From: Pseudahrensia aquimaris
Lineage (GTDB): Bacteria > Pseudomonadota > Alphaproteobacteria > Rhizobiales > Rhizobiaceae
Reading direction: 5' to 3'
NCBI RefSeq assembly: GCF_042676045.1
Contig: NZ_JBHTJV010000012.1
Location: forward strand, 62,001 to 126,000
DNA length: 64,000 bases
Numbering within the stretch: position 1 is the first letter of the stretch; each line of letters starts with the position of its first letter. Under the pieces are notes generated by a model. The model was not told where the DNA came from. It saw only the letters and a program-made list of their open reading frames with translations, and ran no database searches. This document shows, piece after piece, positions 7,969 to 16,456 of the stretch. A program made the translations under genes and the position numbers.

Positions 7969-8984
7969 TGAGCGGGCCGTTGAAGGTGTGTTGCATCGGG
8001 GCGGGCTATTTTGGCTTGTTTCATCGAGACGCTTGGACCCGAATTAATGGCGCAGAACTTGTTGCTTGCTGCGACAACGACATAGAGCAAGCGCGCAAAG
8101 CACAGGTGCCTGCTTACGATGATGTGGACGCGATGGTGCGCGAAACGTCACCCGATATCGTAGACATCATCACACCGCCCGATACGCATTTTGGCCTGAT
8201 CGAAAAACTGATCCATGCAGGCGTGAAGACGATCATCTGTCAAAAGCCGTTTTGCGTCAGTGGTGCGCAAGCAAGACAGGCGGCGGAACTCGCTCAGCAA
8301 TCTGGCGTGCGTCTTATTGTGCACGAGAACTTCCGATTTCAGCCTTGGTTTCGCGCGATGAAGACTGTGCTGCACGATGGGCGGTTGGGCGAAGTCCAGA
8401 ATTTCACATTTAGGCTACGCACCGGTGACGGACAGGGGCCGGACGCTTATCTGGAGCGGCAGCCATATTTTCAAACCATGGAGCGCTTTCTCATCCATGA
8501 AACGGCTATTCACTACATTGATGTGTTCCGTTTTTTGTTTGGCGAGCCGACGTCAATTTATGCTGATTTACGCAAATTGAACCCTGCGCTAGCGGGTGAA
8601 GACGCCGGACACTTTATCTTCGGCTTCGAAAACGGGATGCGCGCTGTGTTCGACGGGAACCGCCATCTCGACCACGCATCACACAACACACGTCTGACGT
8701 TTGGCGAAGCGCTGCTTGAAGGAACGAAAGGATGCGTCCGTCTCAGCGGAGATGGTTCGCTTGTATTGCGCAGCTTTGGAGCGATGGAAGAAACAATGCT
8801 GCTTAAGCCGCAAATATGGACAGGCTTTGCAGGCAATAGCGTGCACGCGCTTCAGAGCCATGTGGTCGAGTGCGTCTTGCGCGGAGAGACACCAGAAAAT
8901 ACGGCGCGCGAATATCAGGCCAATTTGGAGCTGGAAGAGGCAATCTATCGTTCTGATGAAAGCGGCATGCGGATTAAGCTCTAG
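7968..8984 (+). CDS. Gfo/Idh/MocA family oxidoreductase
   Basis: 338-residue NAD(P)-dependent oxidoreductase. The N-terminal Rossmann fold begins CCIGAGYFGLFH, and the family motif CQKPF (usually EKP; the Glu is replaced by Gln) is near residue 87. The C-terminal substrate domain has the conserved histidine region HETAIHYIDVFRFLFGEP. Translationally coupled to the ABC ATPase by a one-base overlap. Substrate unknown; sugars, inositols and other cyclic polyols are typical for the family. It ends convergently with the hydroxyisourate hydrolase gene, the two stop codons sharing CTAG. Confidence 0.82.
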   Translation: MSGPLKVCCIGAGYFGLFHRDAWTRINGAELVACCDNDIEQARKAQVPAYDDVDAMVRETSPDIVDIITPPDTHFGLIEKLIHAGVKTIICQKPFCVSGAQARQAAELAQQSGVRLIVHENFRFQPWFRAMKTVLHDGRLGEVQNFTFRLRTGDGQGPDAYLERQPYFQTMERFLIHETAIHYIDVFRFLFGEPTSIYADLRKLNPALAGEDAGHFIFGFENGMRAVFDGNRHLDHASHNTRLTFGEALLEGTKGCVRLSGDGSLVLRSFGAMEETMLLKPQIWTGFAGNSVHALQSHVVECVLRGETPENTAREYQANLELEEAIYRSDESGMRIKL

Positions 8985-9337
8985 CTGCCCCTATAGGTGG
9001 AGAAGCTGAAGGGCGAGGCCAGAAGCGGCACGTGATAGTGATCGTTCTCGTCATCAATACCAAAGCGAATTGGCACTGTATCGATAAACGGATGATCGGA
9101 CTTTGGCGCATGGCCTTTGAAATAGGCGCCGATCTCGAACACCAATTCATAGGTCCCTACCCGCATTTCGCCTTTCGGCAGAATAGGACTGTCAGTTCGA
9201 CCGTCACCATTGGTGATCTTGGTCACCATCTGCACGCGTTTATCGCCATCAATACGAAACAACGTTATGTGCACGCCAGCGGCAGGACAGCCCCGTGCGG
9301 TGTCGAGTATGTGCGTCGTGAGGAACCCGTCAGCCAT
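8981..9337 (-). CDS. uraH: 5-hydroxyisourate hydrolase (transthyretin-like)
   Basis: 118 residues, standard length. The enzyme opens 5-hydroxyisourate to OHCU in uric acid degradation. It has the N-terminal THILDT motif with the catalytic histidine, the central FEIGAYF region, HYHVPLL, and the diagnostic C-terminal tetrapeptide YRGS. The start lies 19 bases downstream of the znuA stop on the same strand, so it may be read from the znuA promoter, although the functions are unrelated. No other purine degradation enzyme is in the window. Confidence 0.92.
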   Translation of the reverse strand: MADGFLTTHILDTARGCPAAGVHITLFRIDGDKRVQMVTKITNGDGRTDSPILPKGEMRVGTYELVFEIGAYFKGHAPKSDHPFIDTVPIRFGIDDENDHYHVPLLASPFSFSTYRGS

Positions 9338-9356
9338 GTCTTATGCGCTCGAAGTA

Positions 9357-10328
9357 TCAGCTACCATCGACACATGCTTTGAACGATGCCGCCATGTCGC
9401 GCAATAGGGCCGCATACAGAGCGGGGCCAGGTTCATGGTTTTGACCAAGCGGGTCTACAACACCAAGACGTCCGCCGCTATCGGCGACAAGGGAATCGGC
9501 CAGCGCCGAGCCCAATTGGGGCTCGCTCAGCAGGCACGGCTGTTCAGCTTGCGCCATGCGTTCACGCAATGCGCGCACGGAGGCTGCACCCGGGCGGGTT
9601 TGCGGATTGATCGACACTGGAACCGGTTGTGCCAAGCCGAAGCGCTTTTCAAAATACTGATAGGCATCGTGCTGGACGAAATAGGTTTGGCCGGAAACTT
9701 CTTTGAGAAGCGCCGCCACTTCCTCGCTTAACGGCTTCAACGAAGCCGCGAAGGTTTTGGCGTTGGCGCGATAGGTTTCAGCGTTGGCTGCGTCTTTTTC
9801 CGCCAAAGTCTCGGCAATCGCCAATGCCATGGCAGCAGCGTTTTGTGGATCAAGCCAGATGTGACCGTCCAGCGTTTCCTCACTGAGATCATCATTACCT
9901 TTGGTATGGTCATCGTGGTCGTGGTCGTGGTCGTGCTTCTTTTTACTGTGACTATGATCGTGGTCATGATCGTGTTTTCCGCGCAACGGAAGTGTAGTCA
10001 CGCCTTTTGCTTCCATCATTTCCTTGACGACTGCGTTTTGGGGAATTGTATCAAGAGAATTGGCGAGAAAAGTTTCCATGACCGGCCCAATCCAGAACAC
10101 GGCGTCAGCGTCTTGCAAAAACTGTGCTTGCGAAGGCTTGAATGTTGCCGTGTGGGGCGAGGTTGCACCGTCGAGCAGCAGAACCGGGCTCCCGACGTCT
10201 CCCATCACATTGGCCACGATGGAATGGAGAGGGCGGATCGTCGTAACGACCTTCGGCGCGGCAAAGGCTTGAGCCAGCGTTGCAGCAAGAAAGGTGGCGA
10301 CTAGAGCAAAAAGGGATGAACGGGACAT
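9357..10328 (-). CDS. znuA: Zinc ABC transporter substrate-binding protein ZnuA
   Basis: 323 residues with a cleavable N-terminal signal (cleavage near residue 23, AFA|AP); periplasmic zinc capture for ZnuBC. Predicted zinc ligands are H59 (SPHT), H156 (DGHIW), a histidine in FVQHDAY and the acidic region LGQNHEPG. Between them lies the long charged His/Asp loop (residues ~118-141) characteristic of ZnuA rather than of manganese-binding relatives. Transcribed away from znuC, with a palindromic Zur box between the two genes. Confidence 0.95.
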   Translation of the reverse strand: MSRSSLFALVATFLAATLAQAFAAPKVVTTIRPLHSIVANVMGDVGSPVLLLDGATSPHTATFKPSQAQFLQDADAVFWIGPVMETFLANSLDTIPQNAVVKEMMEAKGVTTLPLRGKHDHDHDHSHSKKKHDHDHDHDDHTKGNDDLSEETLDGHIWLDPQNAAAMALAIAETLAEKDAANAETYRANAKTFAASLKPLSEEVAALLKEVSGQTYFVQHDAYQYFEKRFGLAQPVPVSINPQTRPGAASVRALRERMAQAEQPCLLSEPQLGSALADSLVADSGGRLGVVDPLGQNHEPGPALYAALLRDMAASFKACVDGS

Positions 10329-10350
10329 GACGCCTGCTTTAAGTTTAGTT

Positions 10351-10365
10351 TGTTATGATATAACA
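10351..10365. promoter_or_regulatory. Zur box between znuA and znuC
   Basis: TGTTATGATATAACA is an inverted repeat (TGTTAT-GAT-ATAACA) that resembles alphaproteobacterial Zur operators. It sits 22 bases upstream of the znuA start and 38 bases upstream of the znuC start, so one site can repress both directions when zinc is sufficient. The Zur gene itself closes the znuCB operon. Confidence 0.8.
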
Positions 10366-10403
10366 TTGCAATCACTCCAATCCAACGGAAATTTGGCGCA
10401 ATC

Positions 10404-11246
10404 GTGACAGCCACAATGAAAATTCCAAATGCTAGTCCTCTGGTGTCGCTCACCAATGCCGGCCATCGCGCAGGAGACAAATGGCTGGTGCGCGGCGTGT
10501 CTTTCAACGTCGCTCCCGGCGAGATTGTGACCCTTATAGGACCGAACGGTTCTGGCAAAACCACGACCATGCGGATGGCGATTGGGCTTTTGGATGCTTC
10601 CGAAGGCAAGGCGGATCGCGTGGATGATTTGCGTGTTGGCTATGTGCCGCAAAAGATCGCAATCGATTGGACAATGCCGCTTACGGTCCAAAGGTTCATG
10701 GCCTTGACGGGAAAAGCGTCAAAAGAGCAGATAAATGATGCGCTGCACAAAACAGGTGCACAAAATTTGTGCGATGCACAAATTCGAGATCTTTCAGGGG
10801 GCGAATTCCAGCGCGTCCAGCTTGCAAGAGCCATCGTTCGCAAGGCAGATCTGCTGGTTTTGGACGAGCCGGTGCAAGGCGTGGACTTTGCAGGGGAGAT
10901 TGCACTCTACGAGCTGATTGGTGCGCTGCGCGATGATCTGGGTTGCGGGGTTCTGCTCATTTCTCACGACCTGCATTTGGTCATGGGCGCGACAGATAAG
11001 GTGATTTGCCTAAACGGACATATGTGCTGCCACGGCACGCCACAAATGGTGAGCGAAAGCGCAGCATATCGCGACCTCTTCGGTGCCCGCGCTGCAGGAG
11101 CGCTGGCCGTCTATCAGCACGAACACGACCATACCCACCTACCAGACGGGCGAGTGCAGCACGCCGATGGCACAATCACCGACCACTGCCATCCCGATGA
11201 TGGACATCACCACGACCATGGTGAGGGCAAACATCATGCTGGATGA
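10404..11246 (+). CDS. znuC: Zinc ABC transporter ATP-binding protein ZnuC
   Basis: 280-residue ATPase. Walker A is GPNGSGKTT (residues ~49-57), signature LSGGEFQR, Walker B LLVLDEPVQGVD, followed by the H-loop LISHDLHLV. The C-terminal ~45 residues form a histidine-rich tail (HEHDHTH, GHHHDHGEGKHH), common in rhizobial ZnuC and probably a cytosolic zinc buffer or sensor. The start is GTG at 10404; an in-frame ATG at 10416 is equally possible because neither has a strong ribosome binding site. Overlaps znuB by 11 bases. Confidence 0.93.
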   Translation: MTATMKIPNASPLVSLTNAGHRAGDKWLVRGVSFNVAPGEIVTLIGPNGSGKTTTMRMAIGLLDASEGKADRVDDLRVGYVPQKIAIDWTMPLTVQRFMALTGKASKEQINDALHKTGAQNLCDAQIRDLSGGEFQRVQLARAIVRKADLLVLDEPVQGVDFAGEIALYELIGALRDDLGCGVLLISHDLHLVMGATDKVICLNGHMCCHGTPQMVSESAAYRDLFGARAAGALAVYQHEHDHTHLPDGRVQHADGTITDHCHPDDGHHHDHGEGKHHAG

Positions 11247-12036
11247 TTTCTTCGTTCGCGCCCTGTTGGGTGGCATCATGGTCGCGCTGGTGGCAGGACC
11301 ATTGGGTTGCTTTGTTGTTTGGCGGCGACTTGCTTATTTCGGCGATACGTTGGCCCATGCAGCACTGCTGGGTGTGGCATTAGCAATTTTGTTTCAGGTC
11401 AGCACGATGGGTGCGGTCTTCGGGGTTTGCGCAGCCGTCGCACTGCTCTTGGCGGCCTTGCAGAACAGGCTGTCGATTTCATCGGACGTTTTATTGGGCA
11501 TCTTGGCCCACGGGGCACTTGCAACTTCGTTTCTTGCGCTTTCGCTGATGAGTGGTCCTCAGGTCGATCTTCAGGCTTTGTTGTTTGGCGATATTTTGAG
11601 CATCTCCAAAACCAACCTGGCGACTATTGCTGTTGGTGGCGCGATTGTTCTGGCTGTATTGGCCCGTTTTTGGGAAGATCTGTTTGCCGCAACCGTAAAC
11701 CAGGAACTGGCCCGCGCCGAAGGTGCGCAGCCTGACCGTGCAAACATCATCTTCATGTTTCTGATGGCTGCCGTTATCGCACTTTCGATGAAAATCATCG
11801 GCGCATTGCTGATCACGGCTCTCCTTATCATTCCTGCTGCCACAGCGCGGCAAGTGGCGCGAACGCCAGAGCAAATGGCGGTCTATGCATCTCTGATTGG
11901 CGCGTTAGCGGTTTTGTCGGGGCTCTTTGCTTCGGCGCGATACGATACGCCTTCGGGAGCGAGCATAATTTTGGCAGCGCTCGGACTGTTTGTCCTCAGC
12001 ATTGCCATTTTTGGAAGAAAGACTTCGCAAAGATGA
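11236..12036 (+). CDS. znuB: Zinc ABC transporter permease ZnuB
   Basis: 266-residue integral membrane protein of the ABC-3 family with about eight helices. It forms the zinc channel driven by ZnuC. The start MLDDFFVRALLGG at 11236 matches the usual rhizobial ZnuB N-terminus and lies inside the 3' end of znuC. In-frame GTG and ATG codons slightly upstream are possible but would add a charged tail. The stop overlaps the zur start (ATGA), indicating translational coupling. Confidence 0.93.
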   Translation: MLDDFFVRALLGGIMVALVAGPLGCFVVWRRLAYFGDTLAHAALLGVALAILFQVSTMGAVFGVCAAVALLLAALQNRLSISSDVLLGILAHGALATSFLALSLMSGPQVDLQALLFGDILSISKTNLATIAVGGAIVLAVLARFWEDLFAATVNQELARAEGAQPDRANIIFMFLMAAVIALSMKIIGALLITALLIIPAATARQVARTPEQMAVYASLIGALAVLSGLFASARYDTPSGASIILAALGLFVLSIAIFGRKTSQR

Positions 12037-12422
12037 GCGACCTATCCCGAAACGAGAGCCTGGTGATCGAGGCCCTACGCGCGGCGAAAGCGCCGCAATC
12101 AGCCTATGCCTTGCTGGATACGCTGCGCGACCAAGGACTGCGTGCGCCGCCGCAGATTTATCGCGCGCTGGAGAAACTTACCCAGAAAGGCGTAGCGCAC
12201 CGTCTGGAAAGCCTCAACGCATTCGTCGCTTGCAATCACCCGGATTGCTCGGGCCACTCACTGGCAGCGTTCACAATTTGCGAGACATGCGGCGCGGTTG
12301 GAGAAATCAACGATGCCAGCCTTGGCCAAGACTTGGCCAAGTTGGCAGGCAAAGATGGCTTCAAAGTCAGCGCATCAACCGTCGAATTGCGCGGCCTCTG
12401 TGCTGCCTGCGAAAGTTCCTAG
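12033..12422 (+). CDS. zur: Zinc uptake regulator Zur (Fur family)
   Basis: 129-residue Fur-family repressor. An N-terminal winged helix (residues ~1-75) is followed by a dimerisation/metal domain with paired cysteines: CNHPDCSGH, CETCG and CAAC. These account for the structural zinc site and histidine ligands seen in Zur. Being the last gene of znuC-znuB-zur, it is presumably autoregulated through the Zur box at 10351-10365. It ends tail to tail with the next gene, sharing CTAG. Confidence 0.93.
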   Translation: MSDLSRNESLVIEALRAAKAPQSAYALLDTLRDQGLRAPPQIYRALEKLTQKGVAHRLESLNAFVACNHPDCSGHSLAAFTICETCGAVGEINDASLGQDLAKLAGKDGFKVSASTVELRGLCAACESS

Positions 12423-13576
12423 CGCAGCATGGGCGGGCGAGCATCTACCCACACGCCCTGCTGTTTCGCAGAATCCACGGCGGCAACAATCGCCGCCATG
12501 GAACGTAATCCATCAATAGCCTTGGGGTATTGAGTGGCCGCAGAATCTGCAGTGCGGCCGTGCTTGTGAGCACTGATTGCTTCGGCCAGATCGAGATAGA
12601 TGTTAGCGAAGGCCAAAGGCATGCCCTCAGCATGCCCGATGGTGACACGTGACGCTCGGTCAGCTTCGGGCGAAAGATTGCCCGCACCGCGTTCAATGAT
12701 TTCGGTTCGGCCGTTGAGGGGGGTCCAGAAAAGCTGATTGGGCTGTTCCTGCGCCCAGCGCAGGCCACCCCTTTCACCGAAAACCTGAATGTTGAGACCG
12801 TGCATCCGCCCAATTGCAATAGATGAGGTCCACAGACGACAGCGCGCGCCGCCGCTCATTTTGATGTTGAGCATGGCGTCATCTTCCAGCGTGCGAGAGG
12901 GGATGCCGGAAGCAAAATCCGCCGACAGGGTTTCGGCCTCTTGGCCGGAAACGTAACTTGCCATGTGCAAGGCGTGGATACCGCAATCTGCAAATTGGGC
13001 GGAAACGCCCGCGAGGTCTGGATCATAGCGCCAGCGCACGCGCGGGTTGTCAGCATCCGCCTCATCAGCATGGAAACCATGGGCGAATTCGGCCTTGATC
13101 AACCGGACTTTGCCCAGATCCCCCCGCGCCACCATTGCCCGCATATGGCGCACCAGCGAATAGCCGGAATATCCGTAATTGACCGCCAAAATAGTGCCTT
13201 TGGCTTCAGCCAGCTTCACCAATTCCTCAGCTTCCGCGACCGTCATCGTCATCGGCTTTTCGCACAAGACATGGAAGCCTTCTTCAGTGAAAGCCTTGGC
13301 GATTTCAAAGTGTGTGGAATTAGGCGTTGCGATGGTGACGAGATCGACGCGGTCTGCGCGGTCTTTTTCACCAGCCAGCATTTCGCGCCAGTCGCCGTAG
13401 GCACGGTCGCCTTCAATGCCCAGCGTTTGCGCAAAGGCTTTGCCCTTGGCGGCGTCGATGTCCAATGCACTCGCAGCAAAATTGAATTTTCCATCAAGGC
13501 CAGCGGAAATGCGATGCGCTGGGCCGATCTGGCTGCCTTCACCGCCGCCGATCATGCCCCAGTTGAGTCTTGCCAT
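12419..13576 (-). CDS. Gfo/Idh/MocA family oxidoreductase of the inositol cluster
   Basis: 385 residues. N-terminal Rossmann motif GMIGGGEGSQIG, family motif CEKPM near residue 108, and a C-terminal Gfo/Idh domain with the catalytic-type histidine in FADCGIHALHMASYV. It lies four bases downstream of the IolE-like gene on the same strand and divergent from iolDCB, so it probably oxidises an inositol isomer, inosose or related polyol. The family cannot be resolved to myo- or scyllo-inositol dehydrogenase from sequence alone. The start at 13576 follows the conserved N-terminus; an upstream open frame of 66 codons overlaps the neighbouring gene and is rejected. Confidence 0.82.
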   Translation of the reverse strand: MARLNWGMIGGGEGSQIGPAHRISAGLDGKFNFAASALDIDAAKGKAFAQTLGIEGDRAYGDWREMLAGEKDRADRVDLVTIATPNSTHFEIAKAFTEEGFHVLCEKPMTMTVAEAEELVKLAEAKGTILAVNYGYSGYSLVRHMRAMVARGDLGKVRLIKAEFAHGFHADEADADNPRVRWRYDPDLAGVSAQFADCGIHALHMASYVSGQEAETLSADFASGIPSRTLEDDAMLNIKMSGGARCRLWTSSIAIGRMHGLNIQVFGERGGLRWAQEQPNQLFWTPLNGRTEIIERGAGNLSPEADRASRVTIGHAEGMPLAFANIYLDLAEAISAHKHGRTADSAATQYPKAIDGLRSMAAIVAAVDSAKQQGVWVDARPPMLR

Positions 13577-13580
13577 GTGT

Positions 13581-14489
13581 TCAGAATCCGATTGATTGAA
13601 GATAAGCGCGGTTGGCTTTGGCATCATGCAGCGGCGACGTATCACCTGCCGGATCGCAGTCTTGCTCCACGGTACACCAGCCTTCGAATCCGGCATCCAG
13701 CAAGATTTGGCGCACGGCGGGAAAGTCCACATCGCCATCGCCCAAATTGCAGAAAATGCCCTGTGCGCAGGCATCGTAGAAGCCCGTGCGTTTTGCGATG
13801 ACGTCCGCTTTCACGGCAGGGTCAATATCTTTGAAGTGCATGTAAGAGATGCGGCCAATGTGTTTGCGCATGAAGGCAACCGGGTCGAAGCCAGCATAGG
13901 AATGGTGGCCCGTGTCGAAGCAAATCTTGAGAATCTTATCGTCCACCTCGTCCAACAGCCGCTCAAGCTCTGGCTCAAAATCCATGAAGCCGGCGGCATG
14001 CGCGTGAATGCCAACCGTGAGGCCATATTCCTCTGCGCCCATTTTAGCGATTGTAGCGATTCGATCACGATAGGCCGTCCATTCAGCGCCACCCATCTTT
14101 TCCGCCTCTTTTGCGCGGCCAGCGGTGGGCGCGCGGCGTGGCGAAATGGAATCGATAATCACCAGATGTTCCGCGCCATGCGCCTGCAGTGCTTTGCACG
14201 TGCGCACGGATGCGTCCATCACATCGTCCCAAGCGTCGGGGTAGTGGAAAGCACGGAAGATCACGCCGCCGATCAGCATCAGCCCACGTTGCGCCATGGC
14301 ATCGCCGAGAACCGATGAGTCTTCCGGCATGTAACCGACTGGCCCTAGCTCGATGCCGCGATAGCCTGCGGCGACGCAATCATCGAGCACTTTTTCCCAC
14401 GCGGGGTTGCGTTCGTCGTCAGCAAACTCCACGCCCCACGAGCAGGGCGCGTTTCCAATTTCGATGGCCAATCTGTGATCTCCGGTCAT
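13581..14489 (-). CDS. iolE: Sugar phosphate isomerase/epimerase family protein, probable inosose dehydratase (IolE-like)
   Basis: 302-residue TIM-barrel protein of the xylose-isomerase-like family. It begins IEIGNAPCSWGVEF and carries the metal-site segments GIHAHAAGFMD, CFDTGHHSYAG, SYMHFKDID and a C-terminal CTVEQDCD. IolE dehydrates 2-keto-myo-inositol to the diketone used by IolD. The neighbours (iolD, iolC, iolB) make this role likely, but an inosose isomerase (IolI) is in the same fold family. First gene of a two-gene leftward operon. The 80-base interval to iolD should hold divergent promoters. Confidence 0.75.
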   Translation of the reverse strand: MTGDHRLAIEIGNAPCSWGVEFADDERNPAWEKVLDDCVAAGYRGIELGPVGYMPEDSSVLGDAMAQRGLMLIGGVIFRAFHYPDAWDDVMDASVRTCKALQAHGAEHLVIIDSISPRRAPTAGRAKEAEKMGGAEWTAYRDRIATIAKMGAEEYGLTVGIHAHAAGFMDFEPELERLLDEVDDKILKICFDTGHHSYAGFDPVAFMRKHIGRISYMHFKDIDPAVKADVIAKRTGFYDACAQGIFCNLGDGDVDFPAVRQILLDAGFEGWCTVEQDCDPAGDTSPLHDAKANRAYLQSIGF

Positions 14490-14569
14490 TCCACGCCGAT
14501 GCGCGATTGAGTTGGAGCAAAACTGCTTTTATCAATGAACGTCAAGAGGCGTGTGGGAAGGACAACAGC

Positions 14570-16456
14570 ATGGCATCGAAGGAACAAACGATCCGGCTGA
14601 CGATGGCGCAAGCGCTCGTGCGGTATCTAGCGGCGCAATATATCGAGATCGACGGTAAGCGCGTGCGACTGTGTGCGGGTGGGTTTGGCATTTTCGGTCA
14701 CGGCAACGTCACCTGTCTGGGTGAGGCGCTGTATGAGCACCGCGAGGAACTGCCACTGCGGCGTGGGCAGAACGAGCAATCGATGGCGCTTGCGGGCATT
14801 GCCTATGCCAAAGAGAAGTTGCGCCAGCGGTTCATGTTTGCCACCGCATCGGCCGGACCGGGCACGACGAATCTTTTGACGGCAGCAGCGCTTGCCCACA
14901 CGAACCGCCTGCCAATTTTGCTGCTGTGCGGTGATACATTCCTCACCCGCCTGCCCGACCCGGTGTTGCAGCAGGTGGAGCACTTCAACAATCCGGCGCT
15001 TGGTGTAAACGATGCGTTCAAATCGGTCACACGCTATTGGGACCGCATCACGCACCCCGCGCAAATCGTTCAAAGCCTGCCGCAAGCGATTGCGACCATG
15101 CTGGACCCCGCAGATTGTGGACCAGCTTTCTTGGGCTTGCCACAGGACGTGCAGGGCTGGGCGTGGGATTATCCCGTCAGCTTTTTCGAAGAGCGCACCC
15201 ACCACATCCGCCGTCAAATGCCCGATGAGCGCGAAATCGCGGTAGCGGTTTCCGCGCTGAAGGCTGCGGAGCGCCCGATCCTGATCGCTGGCGGCGGGGT
15301 GCAATATTCACACGCCGTGCCGGAGCTTCGCGCCTTTGTGGAAGCGCACAACATTCCTGTAGTGGAGACGATTGCGGGGCGCGCCAACCTCGTTCACGGC
15401 GAGCGGCTGAATTGCGGGCCGATTGGCGTGACAGGGTCCGACAGCGCCAACACTCTGGCAGAAGAAGCGGATTTGATCTTTGCCGTTGGCACGCGCTTGC
15501 AGGATTTCACCACCGGCTCTTGGACGGCTTTTGACCAAGACGCGAAACTGGTGACGCTTAACGTGGCGCGGCACGATGCCGACAAACATTCAGCGCTCAG
15601 CGTGGTGGGCGATGCAAAGCTGGGGCTTGGCGCGATTTCAAACGCCCTTGGCGGTCATTCGTTTGCGCCCACTTGGTCTGACCGCGCAGAAAAGCTCACC
15701 AAACAATGGGATGCCTATGTTGACGGCAACATTTCGCCCACCAGCGACGATGGCCAGAACCGGCCCATGAGCTATGCTCAAGTCGTCGGAGCGGTGAACC
15801 AGCTCTGCGACAAGCGCGACCGGGTTGTGGCCGCTGCTGGCGGACTTCCCGCCGAAGTAACGGCCAATTGGCGCACTTTGGACGTTGGCACCGTGGACGT
15901 GGAGTTCGGTTATTCCTGCATGGGCTACGAAATCGCAGGCGCATGGGGCGCGCGCATCGCGCAGCAAGAAGATGAAGCGGCGCAAGATACGATCTGCTTC
16001 ACCGGCGATGGCTCTTACCTGATGATGAATTCGGACATCTATTCATCCGTTCTGGCGGGCAACAAGCTCATCATCTGCGTTTGCGACAATGGCGGCTTTG
16101 CCGTCATCAACAAGCTGCAGAACAACACGGGCAACGCTTCGTTTAACAACCTAATCGCAGACAGCAACATCTCGGTTGAACCGTTCGCGGTGGACTTCGC
16201 AGCGCATGCCGCATCAATGGGCGCGCTGGCCGAAACGGTTCATTCCATCGACGAATTCAAGGAAGCGTTCAAACGCGCCAAGTCTGCGGACCGCACGACA
16301 GTGATCTCCATGCAGGTTGATGCCTTTGATGGCTGGACCACTGAAGGTCACGCGTGGTGGGAGGTCGGCACGCCGGAAGTTTCGAGTTCCAAATCTGTGC
16401 GGGAATCGCATCAAGAAACCGAAGCGGGCCGCGAACGCCAGCGCAGGGGCATGTAG
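14570..16456 (+). CDS. iolD: 3D-(3,5/4)-trihydroxycyclohexane-1,2-dione hydrolase IolD
   Basis: 628-residue ThDP-dependent enzyme that opens the cyclohexane-dione ring to 5-deoxy-glucuronate in myo-inositol catabolism. N-terminal cofactor-activating glutamate lies in RGQNEQSMA. The C-terminal ThDP/Mg motif starts TGDGSYLMMNSD and ends in CDNGGFAVIN. Length is typical of IolD and longer than acetolactate synthases. The start at 14570 has GGAAGGA 9-15 bases upstream; a much longer open frame extends back over the IolE-like gene and is not real. The iolC start codon follows the stop without a gap. Confidence 0.93.
   Translation: MASKEQTIRLTMAQALVRYLAAQYIEIDGKRVRLCAGGFGIFGHGNVTCLGEALYEHREELPLRRGQNEQSMALAGIAYAKEKLRQRFMFATASAGPGTTNLLTAAALAHTNRLPILLLCGDTFLTRLPDPVLQQVEHFNNPALGVNDAFKSVTRYWDRITHPAQIVQSLPQAIATMLDPADCGPAFLGLPQDVQGWAWDYPVSFFEERTHHIRRQMPDEREIAVAVSALKAAERPILIAGGGVQYSHAVPELRAFVEAHNIPVVETIAGRANLVHGERLNCGPIGVTGSDSANTLAEEADLIFAVGTRLQDFTTGSWTAFDQDAKLVTLNVARHDADKHSALSVVGDAKLGLGAISNALGGHSFAPTWSDRAEKLTKQWDAYVDGNISPTSDDGQNRPMSYAQVVGAVNQLCDKRDRVVAAAGGLPAEVTANWRTLDVGTVDVEFGYSCMGYEIAGAWGARIAQQEDEAAQDTICFTGDGSYLMMNSDIYSSVLAGNKLIICVCDNGGFAVINKLQNNTGNASFNNLIADSNISVEPFAVDFAAHAASMGALAETVHSIDEFKEAFKRAKSADRTTVISMQVDAFDGWTTEGHAWWEVGTPEVSSSKSVRESHQETEAGRERQRRGM

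Noticed and set aside
9870..10000. Short tandem-like repeat (GTGGTC/GATCGTG) in znuA
   Set aside because: It is the codon-level consequence of the His/Asp-rich zinc loop of ZnuA, not an independent DNA repeat.
14189..14569. 126-codon N-terminal extension of iolD
   Set aside because: It overlaps the IolE-like gene on the opposite strand; the family N-terminus and a GGAAGGA ribosome binding site are at 14570.
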